From Fragilariopsis cylindrus CCMP1102 (Eukaryota > Bacillariophyta > Bacillariophyceae > Bacillariales > Bacillariaceae): a stretch of DNA of 44,603 bases. Within the stretch, counting starts at the first letter, position 1. Every line of letters begins with the position of its first letter. Below the pieces are notes generated by a model. It did not search any database. It was not told the origin of the DNA and saw only the letters and a program-made list of their open reading frames with translations. Where the stretch lies: NCBI GenBank assembly GCA_900095095.1, contig FMBT01000221.1, positions 1 through 44,603 on the forward strand, given 5' to 3'. The position numbers and the translations under genes are program-made. Shown here one piece after another: positions 1 to 11,520 of the stretch.

Positions 1-1215
1 CATATGTAGATATGTTACTGCTAAGGTGTGTATTTAGCTTACTAGCTACAGTACTACAGTACTCTGTAAAAGTAGTACTCACAGTTACATATGGTATCTT
101 CTATCTTACTTGTTATTGTTGTGTACTGTATGTGGTTGTGGTTGTGGTTGTGTTTGTGTTTGTGGTTGTTTTTGATATTTGATATTTGATATTTTCAACT
201 TGTTATTTTTTACAGCAGGCTTTTACACTGGTTTTTCACTGTAGGATAGCCATTTCCAATAAGAATTTTCATGTGTTAATGCGCTGTAAAATAAATTCGA
301 CTTGTATTTTTACAGTGCTTTTTCACTTGGCTCGTGTCTGAAATTAGCACTATATTTAGCACTGTACTAAGAATACACTGTTGTGCGCGGTGGTATACTT
401 TTAGTATACTTTTCACGCTCACAGTACAGTATGTATGGTTGGATAAATACTGTATTCTGCCTTTGAAAATCTAAGAATCACTTAGAAGCTTATCCACAAT
501 CATTTTATATTATTATGATCGTTTCAAATAACAATTACACATCAGGAACCAAGTTGTGAATCCACCTATGCCCATTGAAGCGCGATGAAATACGTTATTC
601 CCACACTGCCGCTCTTTTATGTATTCCCACAGCAAGTACCATTAAAGAAACCAGAGATTCTTCGAAAGTGACGCGAGTCAAGTCGAGTCCCGCTTGACGC
701 TCTCTTTTGCTTCGATTTTTCATTTTTCAAAAGATATTGCGTTCACAAGGCCCAAGAAGTGATGGGAGGAGGAGTTAGATCATTATGTGGAAAATATTAG
801 AAGTATTTAGCGCATTGTATGAGCGAGGTGTGTAGTGAAGGAATTTTCACACAATAAAAGCGTAGATAATCCTTCAAAATCGGTGATCAGAGATGGTGTT
901 ACCAACTTTGACTTGCATCATAGTAGTATAATACATACTGTATCATAATAATCTAGAATAACAACAGTTCTACAAAGTATACTCTCGAGACCCCCCTGCC
1001 GCTCTCTTGTGTATTCCCACACTGCCGCTCTTCTATGTATTCCCACAGCAAGTACCAACTTGTACTTGTAGATTGTACAGTCTATACGAATTCAATATAT
1101 ATCATAAAACGATAAAGCACAATACAATCCTCATCAATCACAGCAGGCAATTTCTGTTCTGTTTGCATTGGATACCGAGCGAGACTTGGCAACTAAAAAA
1201 AAAAGTAGAAAAATA
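1..1215. other. Intergenic, repeat-containing, no gene seen
   Basis: No supported gene. The stretch holds GT-rich simple sequence around 130-175, several TACAGTA/TACTGTA words, a lone copy of the GCGCGATGAAAT-type repeat at 571-594 (related to the array near 40.2 kb), and a 44 bp duplicated block listed separately. Confidence 0.6.
597..640 (+). repeat. 44 bp direct repeat, copy 1 (copy 2 at 1013-1056)
   Basis: The 44 bases at 597-640 recur at 1013-1056 with one mismatch. Each copy contains the word ATTCCCACA twice around CTGCCGCTCTT, and at 986-1046 the unit is partly tandem with a period of about 26 bp. Copy 1 directly follows the GCGCGATGAAAT word. Copy 2 lies about 160 bp upstream of the pseudogene start codon. 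Confidence 0.8.
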
Positions 1216-2289
1216 ATGGTGCACCTCCCCCTACAAAAAGGATCTGATAGCAGCAGGAGTGCATCGAGATTCACCGCCGCTCCAGGAACAGCATATCGTC
1301 AGGGCGGTACAAGTTACAGCAGTAGTAACAAGCAGCAGCAGAACGGTAAAAAGAAGAAGAATATACTACTGAAATCAACAGCAGTGGGTTTACTGATAGT
1401 GGCAATCTTGACGCTGGAAAAGTTTCAGACGTTTCAGATGTTGTGGCATATTTTTGAATCGGATCTCGAAACAAGCAGCAGCAGGAGCAACATCAACGTC
1501 AACAAGAGCAGAAATGAAGACAACAACATCAAAGATACCATCGCACCTTTACCAGCGCATTCACCAGCACCTTCCCCAGCGCATTCAGCCCCAATGAAGA
1601 AGCATTTTATGTGGGAGGACCTAGATCTCTCATCTAAAATGAAGTGTGGATATAATAAGTGCTTCATACCATCCATTTCTGACAATTAAGTAGGGTATCT
1701 AATCGCAAAAGGTATGGAAGAATTGGAAGACATGATCAAGGCAACAGAAGTTGCACTAGAAATCGAAAGAGAGTACGGAGCCAAACACCTATACATTACA
1801 GACGAGCCACCCTTCGTTGTATTCATGCCTGAAGAAATAAGGTCTTGACTGAACACAAGAAAAGGAAAAAAAATCGTTTTTAGCTCATCAGTTGTTGTGC
1901 AACAAATGAAGGCTGCAAACGATCCTTCTTTATTCTTTGCATGCTCCCAAATTCATTTACGTACAACTAAACATCAATTGCCCAGCTTTGCATCAGCCGT
2001 GGTGGAGAAATATGAACTAGTGGGAGAAAAAGATGAGTTCAAAAGGAATATAGTCAAGGAAAGAAAGATGTTGAAAATGATGTTACATGACAAACCTGAG
2101 TTAGGAACAGACCTTCAAGCATTGATCAGTACAAAGGGTGAATTGTTCTTTATTGATTTGGGTTCACATGCTGGTTGGAGTCAAAATTGGAAGGAACTAT
2201 GGTTAAAAAACACGAAGATGCCTGACCCCAAAGAGTGTGATGAGACTTTCGACGCTATCGATGAGGCATTGAATGAGAGGGTGCTATAA
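1216..2289 (+). pseudogene. Membrane-anchored protein gene with two in-frame stops
   Basis: One reading frame runs from an ATG at 1216 to the stop at 2287-2289, broken only by TAA at 1687-1689 and TGA at 1846-1848. The frame never shifts and protein-like sequence continues across both stops: MKCGYNKCFIPSISDN, stop, VGYLIAKGMEELEDMIKA, then FMPEEIRS, stop, LNTRKGKKIVFSSSVVV. Without the stops the product would be about 355 residues. It has a basic Ser-rich head, one hydrophobic segment near residues 50-75 (type II anchor), a low-complexity Ser/Pro/Ala stretch and a folded-looking C-terminal region with a Cys pair (KCGYNKC). I do not recognise the family. Two point nonsense mutations in an otherwise preserved frame suggest a young pseudogene. 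I see no GT-AG intron that would remove either stop. Confidence 0.65.
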
Positions 2290-3475
2290 TGGTATAGGTT
2301 GGTAAGAAGCTAGATGCTGTATAAGAAGCTAGATGGTGGGGTTTAAAGTAGATAAAAGTTGCTTTGAATGAATACTGTACGTGGAGCGAAGTGTTAGCAC
2401 ACGACGAAAGTCTTTCTTTTATCAATCGGCATATGAAAAACATAATTTATCAAAATTAGTACTGTTAACTATCATACGTAATCGAGGAAGATAAGCGAAA
2501 AAGGCTCGTCGTGTCAAACACTCAAAATTGGCTTCTTCTTCATCAACTAATGTTCTATTTTTATTTTTAGTACTTAACGTGAAGAATCGGATCTAGCTAT
2601 TGTGATACGAATGCAAAGTAAAACACTTCTTTCGTATTTCCTCCGTGCGACGCTTGTTTCGTACGCGCTATCGTTTGAAAATTTTGCCGAAATTTGCAAG
2701 GAGGATGAGGGAAACTTGTGACTTTAACCCTCTATTTTGTGAGTAGATAATATTTTAAGGTTTTAGAAAGCTTTTACAAACGCTAAATTTTCAAACGATA
2801 GCGCGTTCGAGTTTAACGTTGCAGAGGAAGTACCGGTGGTAAAAATGTTTTAATCGAATGAATGTAAGAAAGTATCGAATCTTCGATTTTACTCGAAAGA
2901 TTCATTACTCAGTACTAGTGTTGTACCTTTGTTTCGTTTTTTCTTTTTAGAAAAAGAGAGGCGAACTGCACCAAATGCATTGCATTAATAATTGGTCAGT
3001 TGCTTTCAACGCGTGTGTCAACCAGTTGTGTTCTTTCTTCAACGTTCAATCTGTTTAAAAAAAAATTCAAAAAATTTAATAATATTATTAAAATTAGGTC
3101 GTGTAACTAATTACCTTATTGCTCTTTACGAGAGTAATCGAACTCTTTTTCAAATTCCTTACTAATATCTACCGTATTTTCTTCACTGCCTCCGGAACAG
3201 TAATCATACTCTGATAGTAACTTCAGGTGACATTAAACAATCAGCATACAGTACAGTATCACCCACCCAAATATCACGAAACGCAGCTAGCGGCCACCCC
3301 ATCAAAAAAAGTCGAACGAACGAACGATTGAATGAGAAAGCATAGAACTGTACAGAACTACAGTTCTCATAAACATTATATATCGAGTGAGTGAGTTCGT
3401 ACTTCACATTTTATATTTTACACTTCTACCAACTTGAAAGAACCCCCCCCCCCCCCCCCGACAACAACAACGACG
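2290..3475. other. Intergenic, no gene seen
   Basis: AT-rich and without a supported ORF. It contains a 21 bp perfect inverted repeat (2664-2684 and 2785-2805) and, just before the next start codon, a run of 17 C at 3443-3459. Confidence 0.55.
2664..2805. repeat. Inverted repeat, 21 bp perfect arms, 100 bp loop
   Basis: Arm 1 (2664-2684) begins CGCGCTATCG and is the exact reverse complement of arm 2 (2785-2805). Partial matching continues a few bases beyond the arms. No ORF lies in the loop. It could be a small foldback element or a transcript hairpin. Confidence 0.8.
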
Positions 3476-4188
3476 ATGATAGCTTCGGTCTATGAATTTG
3501 CGTCAAGTTTGTTATGTTATCCTTCTATTATGAATGACAATAATGATAATGATAGTTATTATTATGATGATGATGTTGATGAGATTGAACAAATCGATTT
3601 TTGTAATCCAAAAATTGTGGAATTAACATTACAACGTGATTTTTTACTGACAAAATTACAAGAATTTGTGGATTCCACAACACCGAAACAAGCGGAACGT
3701 GCCATAAAAGCAATGGAACGTGAAACAACAGCATCAAATAATTCGAATGATTTAACAAATGAAAAAAGTTGCTTAAATTTCTAGTTCGAGCTGGTACATA
3801 TGTAATAATACGTGATGCTGTACAATCTAAAGATCGATTTCAGATAATAAAGGAGGAGACGGTAGGGACGGTAGATAGCAACAAAGAAGAAGAAGAAGAA
3901 GAACGGAATGACGATGTTGGTGATGGCGATAAAACAACGTCTACAACATCTACAACTAATACAACACCACCAACAGCACCACCAACTGTTATTACAGCTG
4001 ATACTAATGCAACAGCACCAACAACAACTGCAACTACAACTACACGTAGTATTTATTATAATACAGGGTTATCACCATTAATAGCAACTCCATTACTAAA
4101 TAAATTAAAATATTATTATGATGAAAGAGAAAAACGAAAAGAAAATAATAAAAGAAGAAGAAAATCATTATTAATAAGTTTTTGGTAG
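3476..4188 (+). CDS. Unknown acidic/Thr-rich protein, one-base frameshift
   Basis: Two overlapping frames appear to be one gene. The first starts at ATG 3476 (after a C17 run) and reads an Asp/Asn/Tyr-rich head, then a helical stretch (IVELTLQRDFLLTKLQEF), and ends at a stop in 3782-3784. The second frame continues LLKFLVRAGTYVIIRDAVQS, then Glu-rich and Thr/Pro/Ala-rich low complexity, ending in a Lys/Arg-rich tail. The switch falls in GAAAAAAG around 3761-3768, where one extra A would join the frames into about 237 residues. I do not recognise the family and see no convincing signal peptide. The break could be an assembly indel, a real mutation or, less likely, -1 frameshifting on the A run. 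Confidence 0.5.
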
Positions 4189-4544
4189 GGTAAGGTTGGT
4201 AATAAACGGTCTTAAGTACAACACCATGTAATTGTAGTTGAATAAACTAACTATAAATGTTTGAAAGTTAGTACCGTGCAGTATAACAAAAGAGAGACTG
4301 GACTAACTTACCTGACTTGGTGGTGAAAATGTGATGTGGTGGTGTGATGGGGTGTATCTGTACGTATCTGTATCTTGTACGTATATGTAATGGAATGTAT
4401 TGAAATTACATTCTATGATATAAATGCAATAGTAGTAGTAATAATAATTATATATTATGTTTATGAATGAACGAATTGAAACCTACTACTACTACTACAT
4501 ACTACTACTACTAACTAGAATCAATAAATTCTAGGTAGCCAGAA
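4189..4544. other. Intergenic, 3' ends of convergent genes
   Basis: No gene seen. It separates two convergent genes and holds TA-rich sequence and short TAC/TAG triplet repeats around 4430-4515. Confidence 0.5.
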
Positions 4545-4871
4545 TTATCGATCCGAATCCTCCGTCACCGCCACCGTAATCCCCTCTACAAAAAGACCTT
4601 GTTGAGAGCCAACGGATATAATTACAAACAGCAAACACACAGACAACAACAAACGCGTTGTTGCACTGGGTGGTGTACCGGAAGTGAAATTGTCAGTCGC
4701 CGTGTGGAAAATGATATCATTTTCTTCGTCGACGGACCGGTCGATCCGACCGGTGATAGTGATGGTGATTGGTACGTCGGTACTACCCTTAGTATTATTA
4801 GTAGTAGATTTATGATCTAATTTGTCGTCTGAATCTTCTTTCATCCAATCTGGATCGAATCTTCCCATCAT
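4545..4871 (-). CDS. Small predicted single-pass membrane protein
   Basis: An ORF of 108 residues if read from the tandem ATGs at 4869-4871 and 4866-4868. An in-frame ATG further upstream (4955) would add 28 basic residues, but the later start gives a hydrophilic head (MMGRFDPDWMKEDSDDK) that looks more natural. The product is polar and Asp/Thr-rich with one hydrophobic segment near the C-terminus (LLLSVCLLFVIISVG) and a short tail, which would suit a tail-anchored or late-anchored membrane protein. I do not recognise the family. Support is only the open frame and the clean hydrophobic segment. An overlapping opposite-strand ORF at 4599-4820 looks like a shadow. Confidence 0.4.
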   Translation of the reverse strand: MMGRFDPDWMKEDSDDKLDHKSTTNNTKGSTDVPITITITGRIDRSVDEENDIIFHTATDNFTSGTPPSATTRLLLSVCLLFVIISVGSQQGLFVEGITVAVTEDSDR

Positions 4872-5323
4872 CTCGAATCGTGACTTGATTGACCTGCGAT
4901 TGATTCCGATCACGAGTAATCGAATCTTGCTTGAATGAAAGAGTTGAAATTGCAAAACAACAATATAAAGAAGATGCCAGCCATCATGTATGTATGCATG
5001 CCGATACAGTACATATACGTAATGAAAGTTTCAAGAATACCTAGCCATGCATGGTGTATGTTGGTTATGTGATTGATACTGCACGAACAGACACTGTCAT
5101 ATTAAACATCAACCATCATCAAACTATAGTACACGTATCATATCATAATATCATATTGTACAATACTGTAGGAGACGATATACCAGAGCATATTAAATTC
5201 TACGATTTTTATTATAAATAGAATAGAATAAAATGAATAAATGTTAGTTGTCATTCGTGTGTTTTGCTATTCTTTATATTTTTGTTCAGTCTCTGTTACA
5301 TATATTGCATTGTCATTTTATAT
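4872..5323. other. Intergenic, no gene seen
   Basis: AT-rich spacer between two minus-strand genes, with TACAGTA/TACTGTA words near 5006 and 5164. Any promoter of the small membrane protein would lie here. No clear element is visible. Confidence 0.45.
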
Positions 5324-6225
5324 TTATTGGATAGGATTAAATGTACCTAATGTACCAGCCTTATTATCCATATCAGGACGTCTTGCTGTTAATTGTGTTT
5401 CTGCATCTGCTGGATCATATCCAGGTGTTAATACAGTTGGAATACAATGAATAACACCATTTTCACATATAATATTTGTTGGATATGGTGTACCATATGT
5501 TTGTCCCACATGACCAATTAATGCTATGATGTTTAATATATGTTTTATTATGTATTAAATAGAGTGAAGTGAAGGAGTGCAAAAGAGCGAAGAGAAGAAA
5601 ATGAGTGTTGAGTTCTATTGTTGAGAGATGCCGTACGATTTTGAAAACGTCCAATGTTATTGTCGTCCGATATTCAAATTCAAAAACACAATAAAAGTAA
5701 CAATTTATAGATGTAATATTTAAAAAACAAAAACAAAATCTTACCATCATCCACATATGCTTTTCTAAATTCTTGTTTTGCATTTAAATTATAATTTGGA
5801 TTTAATGTTTCTAATGAACCAAGTAATTCATCCGAATAAATATCACCTTTAATAATATGATATCGTAATGTTTCTTCATCTAACATACCATTGTAGGCAC
5901 AGACTGCCGAATCAGTGGGTAATAATAATGTATACGGACCGAGGCCACGCAATTCATTGGCTAATCCACATTGATCTAATGCCGAACGGAACATATTAAA
6001 ATTATCATATTCTTTAATTTCAATTTCTTCATGACCAATAATAACACCTTCTGGACCCCAACATACAGACGGTCCTTCTAATGAACCCATTGTAGACCAT
6101 ATATTTGGCGCCGCCATTAATGTTGTCGTCGTCGCCTTTGATGATGATGACAACACAGGTGCAAATGCTGATACGCTTGTTGCCATGGCAACAAGCGCAG
6201 TAGTAGTTTGAACGAAGAGTTTCAT
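5324..6225 (-). CDS. Plastid-targeted FAS1 (fasciclin) domain protein
   Basis: Two exons: 5745-6225 and 5324-5523, with a 221 nt GT-AG intron (5524-5744) that splits an Ala codon. The product is 226 residues. It starts MKLFVQTTTALVAMATSVSAFAP, a signal peptide ending in the ASAFAP-type motif that marks diatom plastid preproteins, followed by a Ser/Thr-rich transit-like stretch. The mature part carries FAS1 features: FRSALDQCGLANELRG, the YTLLLPTDSAV strand (the FAS1 H1 region), LRYHIIKGDIYSDEL and, in exon 2, the NIICENGVIHCIPTVLTP strand (H2 region). FAS1 domains are usually adhesion or protein-interaction modules. A plastid role is inferred from targeting only. I chose the ATG at 6225 because it opens the signal peptide; an upstream in-frame ATG would bury it. 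One FAS1 domain of normal size, no damage seen. Confidence 0.85.
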
Positions 6226-7029
6226 TGTTCTGTTAAAAGGGATTGTTATTGCTTTTTGTATAGTACTGTAGCTAACTAAGTAGTAGATTTTATGTGAAGC
6301 AATGCATGATGTCATTCATGTCATGGTGAAGCAAGCAAAGCACTTTTAAAAAAATTAAAAAAATCTCGCCGCCTTGTTCGTACGTGTGTTCGACTGTTGT
6401 ACTGTTGTTGCCGTTACACATAGATTTTTTTTAAATTCACAAGAGCATTAGAAGAGGTCACGTCGTGCAAGAATGACGTTTTAATTTTGTCGATCTTTGA
6501 TTGCTTCTTGTGTCTGCGTGATAAAATAATACTTATTTTTTGTTACGCGTGATCATAGTGGTAACGTTACTAGTACGTACGTGATTTTAATTATCTTCCA
6601 GTCGTGATACTGTACTCCAATCGATTCGATTCGATTGATCATTCGATTCGATTCATTCGATTTGATTAAATCGATTCTTCGATGATGAAAATCAGTCATT
6701 AATCAATCTCGATTTTCTTAGTCACGAATGACTACAGAACTGTGTAAGTATGCGCGATCAATCAACAAAGTAAAGGGCCCTGTGGAATACTGTTAGGAAA
6801 AAACTGACTTAAAATCGAAGAGAATGAATATAATTTATTACTACATGCTTTTCTTGGCAAACGACTCCAGCATCACAAAAATGATAATACTTATTGTAGA
6901 AAGAGAGTAATAGAATGAATGAATGAATGAATGGATGAATGCATGAACGAATGAATAAGTAAATGAATGAATGATTGTTTTAAATTAGTTTATTCCTCGT
7001 GATTGATTGATTGATTGATTGATCTTCAT
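6226..7029. other. Intergenic, upstream of the FAS1 gene
   Basis: No gene. Contains ATTCG-type repeats (6615-6685), GAAT tetranucleotide repeats (6911-6980) and GATT repeats (7000-7022). TACTGTA words lie at 6264-6270 and 6608-6615, in the likely promoter region of the minus-strand FAS1 gene. Confidence 0.5.
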
Positions 7030-8880
7030 TTAATATTGTTTTGCATGATACCCAGATGATTCAATTTCTTGAATACTTGCTCGTCTTAAGTTATCTATCG
7101 TATTACGTGCACTATTGGTATTATTCTGTTGAACGCTGGTCCTACTATTGCGACTAGAGCGACGACCACGAAATGATTGATTCGCCTGGTTATTACTATT
7201 AATATTATCATGCTTACTAAGTCGACGACCATACGATGATTGACGCAATGATTCGTGTATCACTTCTTGTCTCACTAATCGTTTCCAATCTTCACGCCGA
7301 ATTGTCCAATCACCATCTATGTCATGATTTTCATCAAATAAACTTGCTAGTATACCACATAATGACTTGCGATGTTTCTTAATCTTGATGTCATTGGATG
7401 CTAATACATCCATTAATTGATCCTGATCAACGCGCCCATCACTGCTTGCATCTAGTGTATCAAATATTGCTAATAGTTCGTTTTCTGGTACCATTATCAT
7501 CATTAATGATGATGCATTTCCATCATCATAATTATTAGTACCATCGTTACCTTCGTTATCATTATCGTCATCACTAGTCACACGTTGACGTTGGAGAGTA
7601 ATTTTCTCGAATTTTATATTGAATTTACCAATACCAAATAAGGCATCTAATAATGATAATTTATGTGGTCCACACACAAAGTATAAAATGATTGAACAAC
7701 CCATAGCAAAGAAGAATGCTGCATTCATAATCAGAGCATGACTACCTTTAAATTTAGACGCCTCATAACCAGTCAATGAACCAATCCAAAAACTTGTTGC
7801 TAATCCTGCTAATATATATAATTTCCATAAATTACTTCTATTGCCTCTTAAAAACTGTCCAATAAATAAACCAATATCTGTTGTTGTTCCAGTTAAATGT
7901 GTGGTTCTTATCAAATTTGCTGTATACATTGATGATATACCATTCATAATACCATTTCCAATTGCAGTAAAATAAAATTCACGTACAGAATTATGAAGTG
8001 CTGCAATTGCACCCATCGTACTAAAAAGGGAACCAATCAAAAATGTAGGTCCATATCTCGGTGATAACTCGAATGCAACAGGACGTGGATTCATAATGGA
8101 TGATATACATGCTCCAACCATAACACTAAAAAATGTACCAACATGGAACCAATATTCATCAAAATCACCTGTTTTTATCCAATTGAAAGAATGGAGAAGG
8201 AATAGGAGAGATAGAGGGAGACAGAGAATGATTGGATTGGATGGACTTCGTTGAATTGTTACTTGGATGCATTTGAATACAACAATAAAGGCCATAACAC
8301 ACAACGCTCAAGAATCAAATCAAATCAATAAGAATATGAAATACTTCTATAATTGAATACGGGTAGTAGAGCACTTACCATTACCTAATGAAATAGCACT
8401 TAAGGTATATAGCCCTGTAACGCCTGCAACAGATTGCTTATTAGTAAGCATTGTTCTGTTGATATGAAGATATCCGCTTAAACATACACCATTTGAATAT
8501 CCTGCAATAAAAGCCATCGTCAAACCCAACAAAACAACAAATAAATATTCTCTTGATGAAGTTTCATGAAAGAAATTTGCCTTTGGAAGATTGGCGGTTT
8601 CGTTGTCGACGTCATCGTCTTCTTTTTTTCCGTTTGTGTCAGCTTTTTCGTTGCCTTCTTCTACGTCGCAGATTGCGACTCTTATCTTAGTCTCCCAACG
8701 ATCGCCATCGCCATCGCCATTGTCTTCATTGCCTTTGCCGGTGTCAACTACCACGTTATTCCCTTTTGGCGGATCGCTATCATCCCTATTGTTCTGACTA
8801 CTAATATTGTCGTCTCGTCTATCGGGAATCAAAAACATATTCGAATCTTTTTGTTCCTTGTCATGTTCGTGGTCCGCCAT
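7030..8880 (-). CDS. DUF1275 (YoaK-like) membrane protein with C-terminal EF-hand region
   Basis: Two exons, 8379-8880 and 7030-8168, with a 210 nt intron (8169-8378) splitting a Gly codon so that AISLGN joins GDFDEYWFHVG. Product 546 residues. Residues 1-105 are hydrophilic and acidic. About residues 110-325 form a multi-pass membrane domain matching DUF1275: FVVLLGLTMAFIAGYSNGVCL, LTNKQSVAGVTGLY, FFSVMVGACISSI, MNGISSMYTANLIRTTHLTGTTTDIG and WIGSLTGYE. A C-terminal soluble part then holds an EF-hand loop, DASSDGRVDQDQ, with Gln instead of Glu at the last ligand position, and a second looser site in FDENHDIDGDWTI. The tail is Ser/Arg/Asn-rich. DUF1275 proteins are poorly characterised membrane proteins. 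The EF-hand extension suggests calcium-responsive control, which is inference. The intron is open in the downstream frame, so ORF callers tend to start this gene wrongly at 8304. Confidence 0.82.
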
Positions 8881-9557
8881 CTTCGTTTTTTCTACTTTTA
8901 ATAATAATAGTATCTTATGATACTACCATAAAATACCGTTGAAAATGTGTGATGGTATGATGCATTGTTCAGGACAAAAGCTTTACTCACTCAACTCGAT
9001 TTAATTCAAATCAAGCTGGAAATTACTACCATGTTTCATCTACTGGCCAGTTGCAGCATGCTTTTTGTTTTTTTAAACAAAAGTGAGTGAGGGTCCTAAA
9101 TAAATAATGTATTAAGTGCTCGGATTAGTTTAATTCTCCGAAAAGGGCTATAATTACTTATAAGTCACAGCTATTACACATTTTAGTTCACGTACAAAAC
9201 AAAACGCGATTCGATACGTTGCACTTTTTTTGGCAAGCACGCACGCACGCATGATGGAGAGATTGTCGTCGAATTTGATTGATTCTCTTATAACGGTAGT
9301 ACAGTAAGATCTAACTAGACTACAATAGACTAGGTAACTCAATATAGAAATATTATACTGTAGAGCAAGATTAAATCTATACTTTTAGTTATATATGTAT
9401 TTGGTATTTTCGTAACTATAAAAAGAACTGAACGGTACCGTAACTACGATTATATCGACTTCGTCTTCGACTTCGACTTATTATTGTATCAAAAACAACA
9501 TCATAATTATTCGATGCAGTATTTTACTGAGGTGGTAGTAGTGGTGGTGGTGACTTA
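8881..9557. other. Intergenic, upstream of the DUF1275 gene
   Basis: No gene supported. A 62-codon open frame at 9154-9342 has no protein-like features. A GCAC repeat lies at 9236-9250, and TACAGTA/TACTGTA words occur near 9298 and 9356. Confidence 0.5.
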
Positions 9558-10824
9558 TCACGATGATGGAACAAGTGGAAGTGGTATATTTGATTTGATA
9601 TGAAATGTTTGTATCATAATCATACTATTATTTCTATTGTTATTATTACCTTTAACAGCATTCGATTTACTTTGACCAGATATAGTATAAATTTCAGCAG
9701 TACCAACAATACCTTTTAAATCACCTGTACCACTAAATATTTGTGCTGGGAATGTTGTTGGTTGTATTTGTTGTTGGTTATCATCATTACTACTATGATC
9801 TGATGCTGCTGGTGTTGATGACGATGATGATAATGACGACGATGATGATTGAAACATAAATGCTGTAGTAGCATATAAATGAATACAACCAAAACTTGCG
9901 TAATTGCCGACACAAAGACTGTCTCAGTTGACAAGGTAAGACAAGAATGGCAAAGAATAATGGAATAATGACGTGAGAAAAGAAAAACAAAGAAATTGAG
10001 ACGATGATGATGTATTATTCCAAAAGGTGTCAATTGTCAATCTTCTCCTTCAATTCAATTCGAAAAAAAGACGTTAGTTGTCAAATCTTCTCCTTCACTT
10101 CATTTCACTTCATATCACTTCACATCGTTTCACTTCATTTCATTTCATGTCACACACACAACACAAGAACACAAACACAAACACAAACACCAGAATTATT
10201 ATTTGTAACTACTGTTACTTACGTATATATACATGAATGTGCTGTTGTTTGTGATTCATCTGTAAAACATTCACCATCTAAAAAGAAATCATTATTCCTT
10301 TTTGGTAATACGTTAGCAAGTTGCCGTTGTTGTTTTTCCTTTTGTTGCTGTTGCTTCTTCTTTTGTTCTTTATCATACGTAGTTGTAGTAGCACTACTAA
10401 AGATATTCGAAAAAAAACTTGTTTGTGTTTCATCTTCTTCTACTCCAGTACTATCATTATTGTCATTGTTTTTGACAATTAATTTATTACTATCCACATC
10501 GGATGGGTTGTATATACCACCATTTAATACAATAACATTTTTTATTACTTCACCACCATCATCAGTTGATGTTGCTGCATTTTTAAATGATATATCTTTT
10601 TCATATATAACAATTGAATAGGTCCGTGAATGTTCATCACCTTTTAACATTCTTAATTCGATTTCTTCTCTAATTCTTTTATTTTTTCTTGTTTCTTTAC
10701 GTCCTGTTATAACACCCTGAACTTGAAGAACAGTAATCATCGGTGTCATAGTAGTTGAAATAATAAGAATCGTTATTGTGACGAGCAATATTTGCAATGC
10801 TGCAATGAAGGAGGACATCATCAT
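9558..10824 (-). CDS. Secreted or anchored protein, possibly dirigent/AOC-barrel-like
   Basis: Two exons, 10223-10824 and 9558-9918, with a 304 nt intron (9919-10222; donor GTAAGT, acceptor GACAG). Splicing completes a Thr codon and joins GECFTDESQTTAHSCIYT to LCVGNYASFGC; the product is 320 residues. An N-terminal hydrophobic segment (IAALQILLVTITILIIS) acts as signal peptide or anchor. The middle is Lys/Gln and Asn/Asp-rich. The GEC...SCIYT pair and the late PAQIFSGTGDLKGIVGTAEI stretch resemble the conserved blocks of the dirigent/allene-oxide-cyclase barrel (a GxC...CxxT pair, then a GTG...G..GTAE turn). The resemblance is short and interrupted by Ser-rich sequence, so the family is a suggestion. 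The exon structure is firmer than the function. The gene is divergent from DPH2 with about 0.7 kb between starts. Confidence 0.6.
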
Positions 10825-11520
10825 TATTGTTTCTTTTCTTTTCTATTCTATTCTTTTCTTTTCACAACTGTTCTTTGTTTGGATTGTAGGTTGTAATAAT
10901 AAGAATGGCACACATCTTTTTGCATTTATTTGTTTAGAAATCAAAGAAGCAAAGAAGCAAATAAATAAATCTACTTCGTTCGAAGAATCGGCCCAATGAT
11001 TTTAATAGGAGAGTCCGAAAACAGCTAAATTAGTTCCTACTAGTAACTCGTAATTTTCAATAGGCGGACGTCCAGACCCCTACAGTATTTAGCAAGATTC
11101 TACCCTCAAAATTACTCATTTTTTTACACCCCTCTTGTCCGTCCGTCATTCGCTCGTTCTCCTCCGTTTTAACTATTTTTACAACAACAACAACAAAAAG
11201 CCCACCATTCATTCATTCATTCATTCTTCTGTGTGATTGATGCGATGATGATGCGATGCATGTTCTCGCTCCGTCAAATTGCGATTGATTCTCTCGAAAA
11301 ACACATTCACATCAAGATAAAATAATTCAATTTAAATCAACGACAGCTCAACAAACAAGCATCGTTGCTGCTTTCTCTCCTTGCTGCTACAGTAGTCAAG
11401 CAGCGTCAGGGAAAACGAATTAAAAAGAGCCGAGAGAAGAAGACGAATTAGTAATACTGTGCTGTAGTGCAGTAGTAGCGAGCGAGAGTTCAAGAAAGAC
11501 GCACAATACATACATCAATA
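10825..11520. promoter_or_regulatory. Shared upstream region of divergent genes
   Basis: A 696 bp interval between the minus-strand gene starting at 10824 and DPH2 starting at 11521, so both promoters must lie here. It contains CATT repeats at 11210-11227 and an ACAACA stretch near 11180. I see no recognisable core promoter element. Confidence 0.45.

Noticed and set aside
3761..3768. Programmed -1 frameshift site
   Set aside because: The A run is compatible with slippage, but the zero-frame codons do not form a canonical X XXY YYZ heptamer, and similar one-base losses occur in other genes here, so a missing base is the simpler reading.
4599..4820. Plus-strand ORF opposite the small membrane protein
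   Set aside because: No hydrophobic or domain features; it is the shadow of the minus-strand frame.
8169..8304. DUF1275 protein starting at the ATG at 8302-8304
   Set aside because: This part is intron: a clean GT-AG removal joins exon 1 (AISLGN) to GDFDEYWFHVG, the expected continuation of the domain.
9793..10033. Opposite-frame ORFs over the 9.8-10.0 kb intron
   Set aside because: They are His/Ile-rich readings of triplet repeats. The frame with VGNYASFGC joined by a GT-AG intron is better supported.
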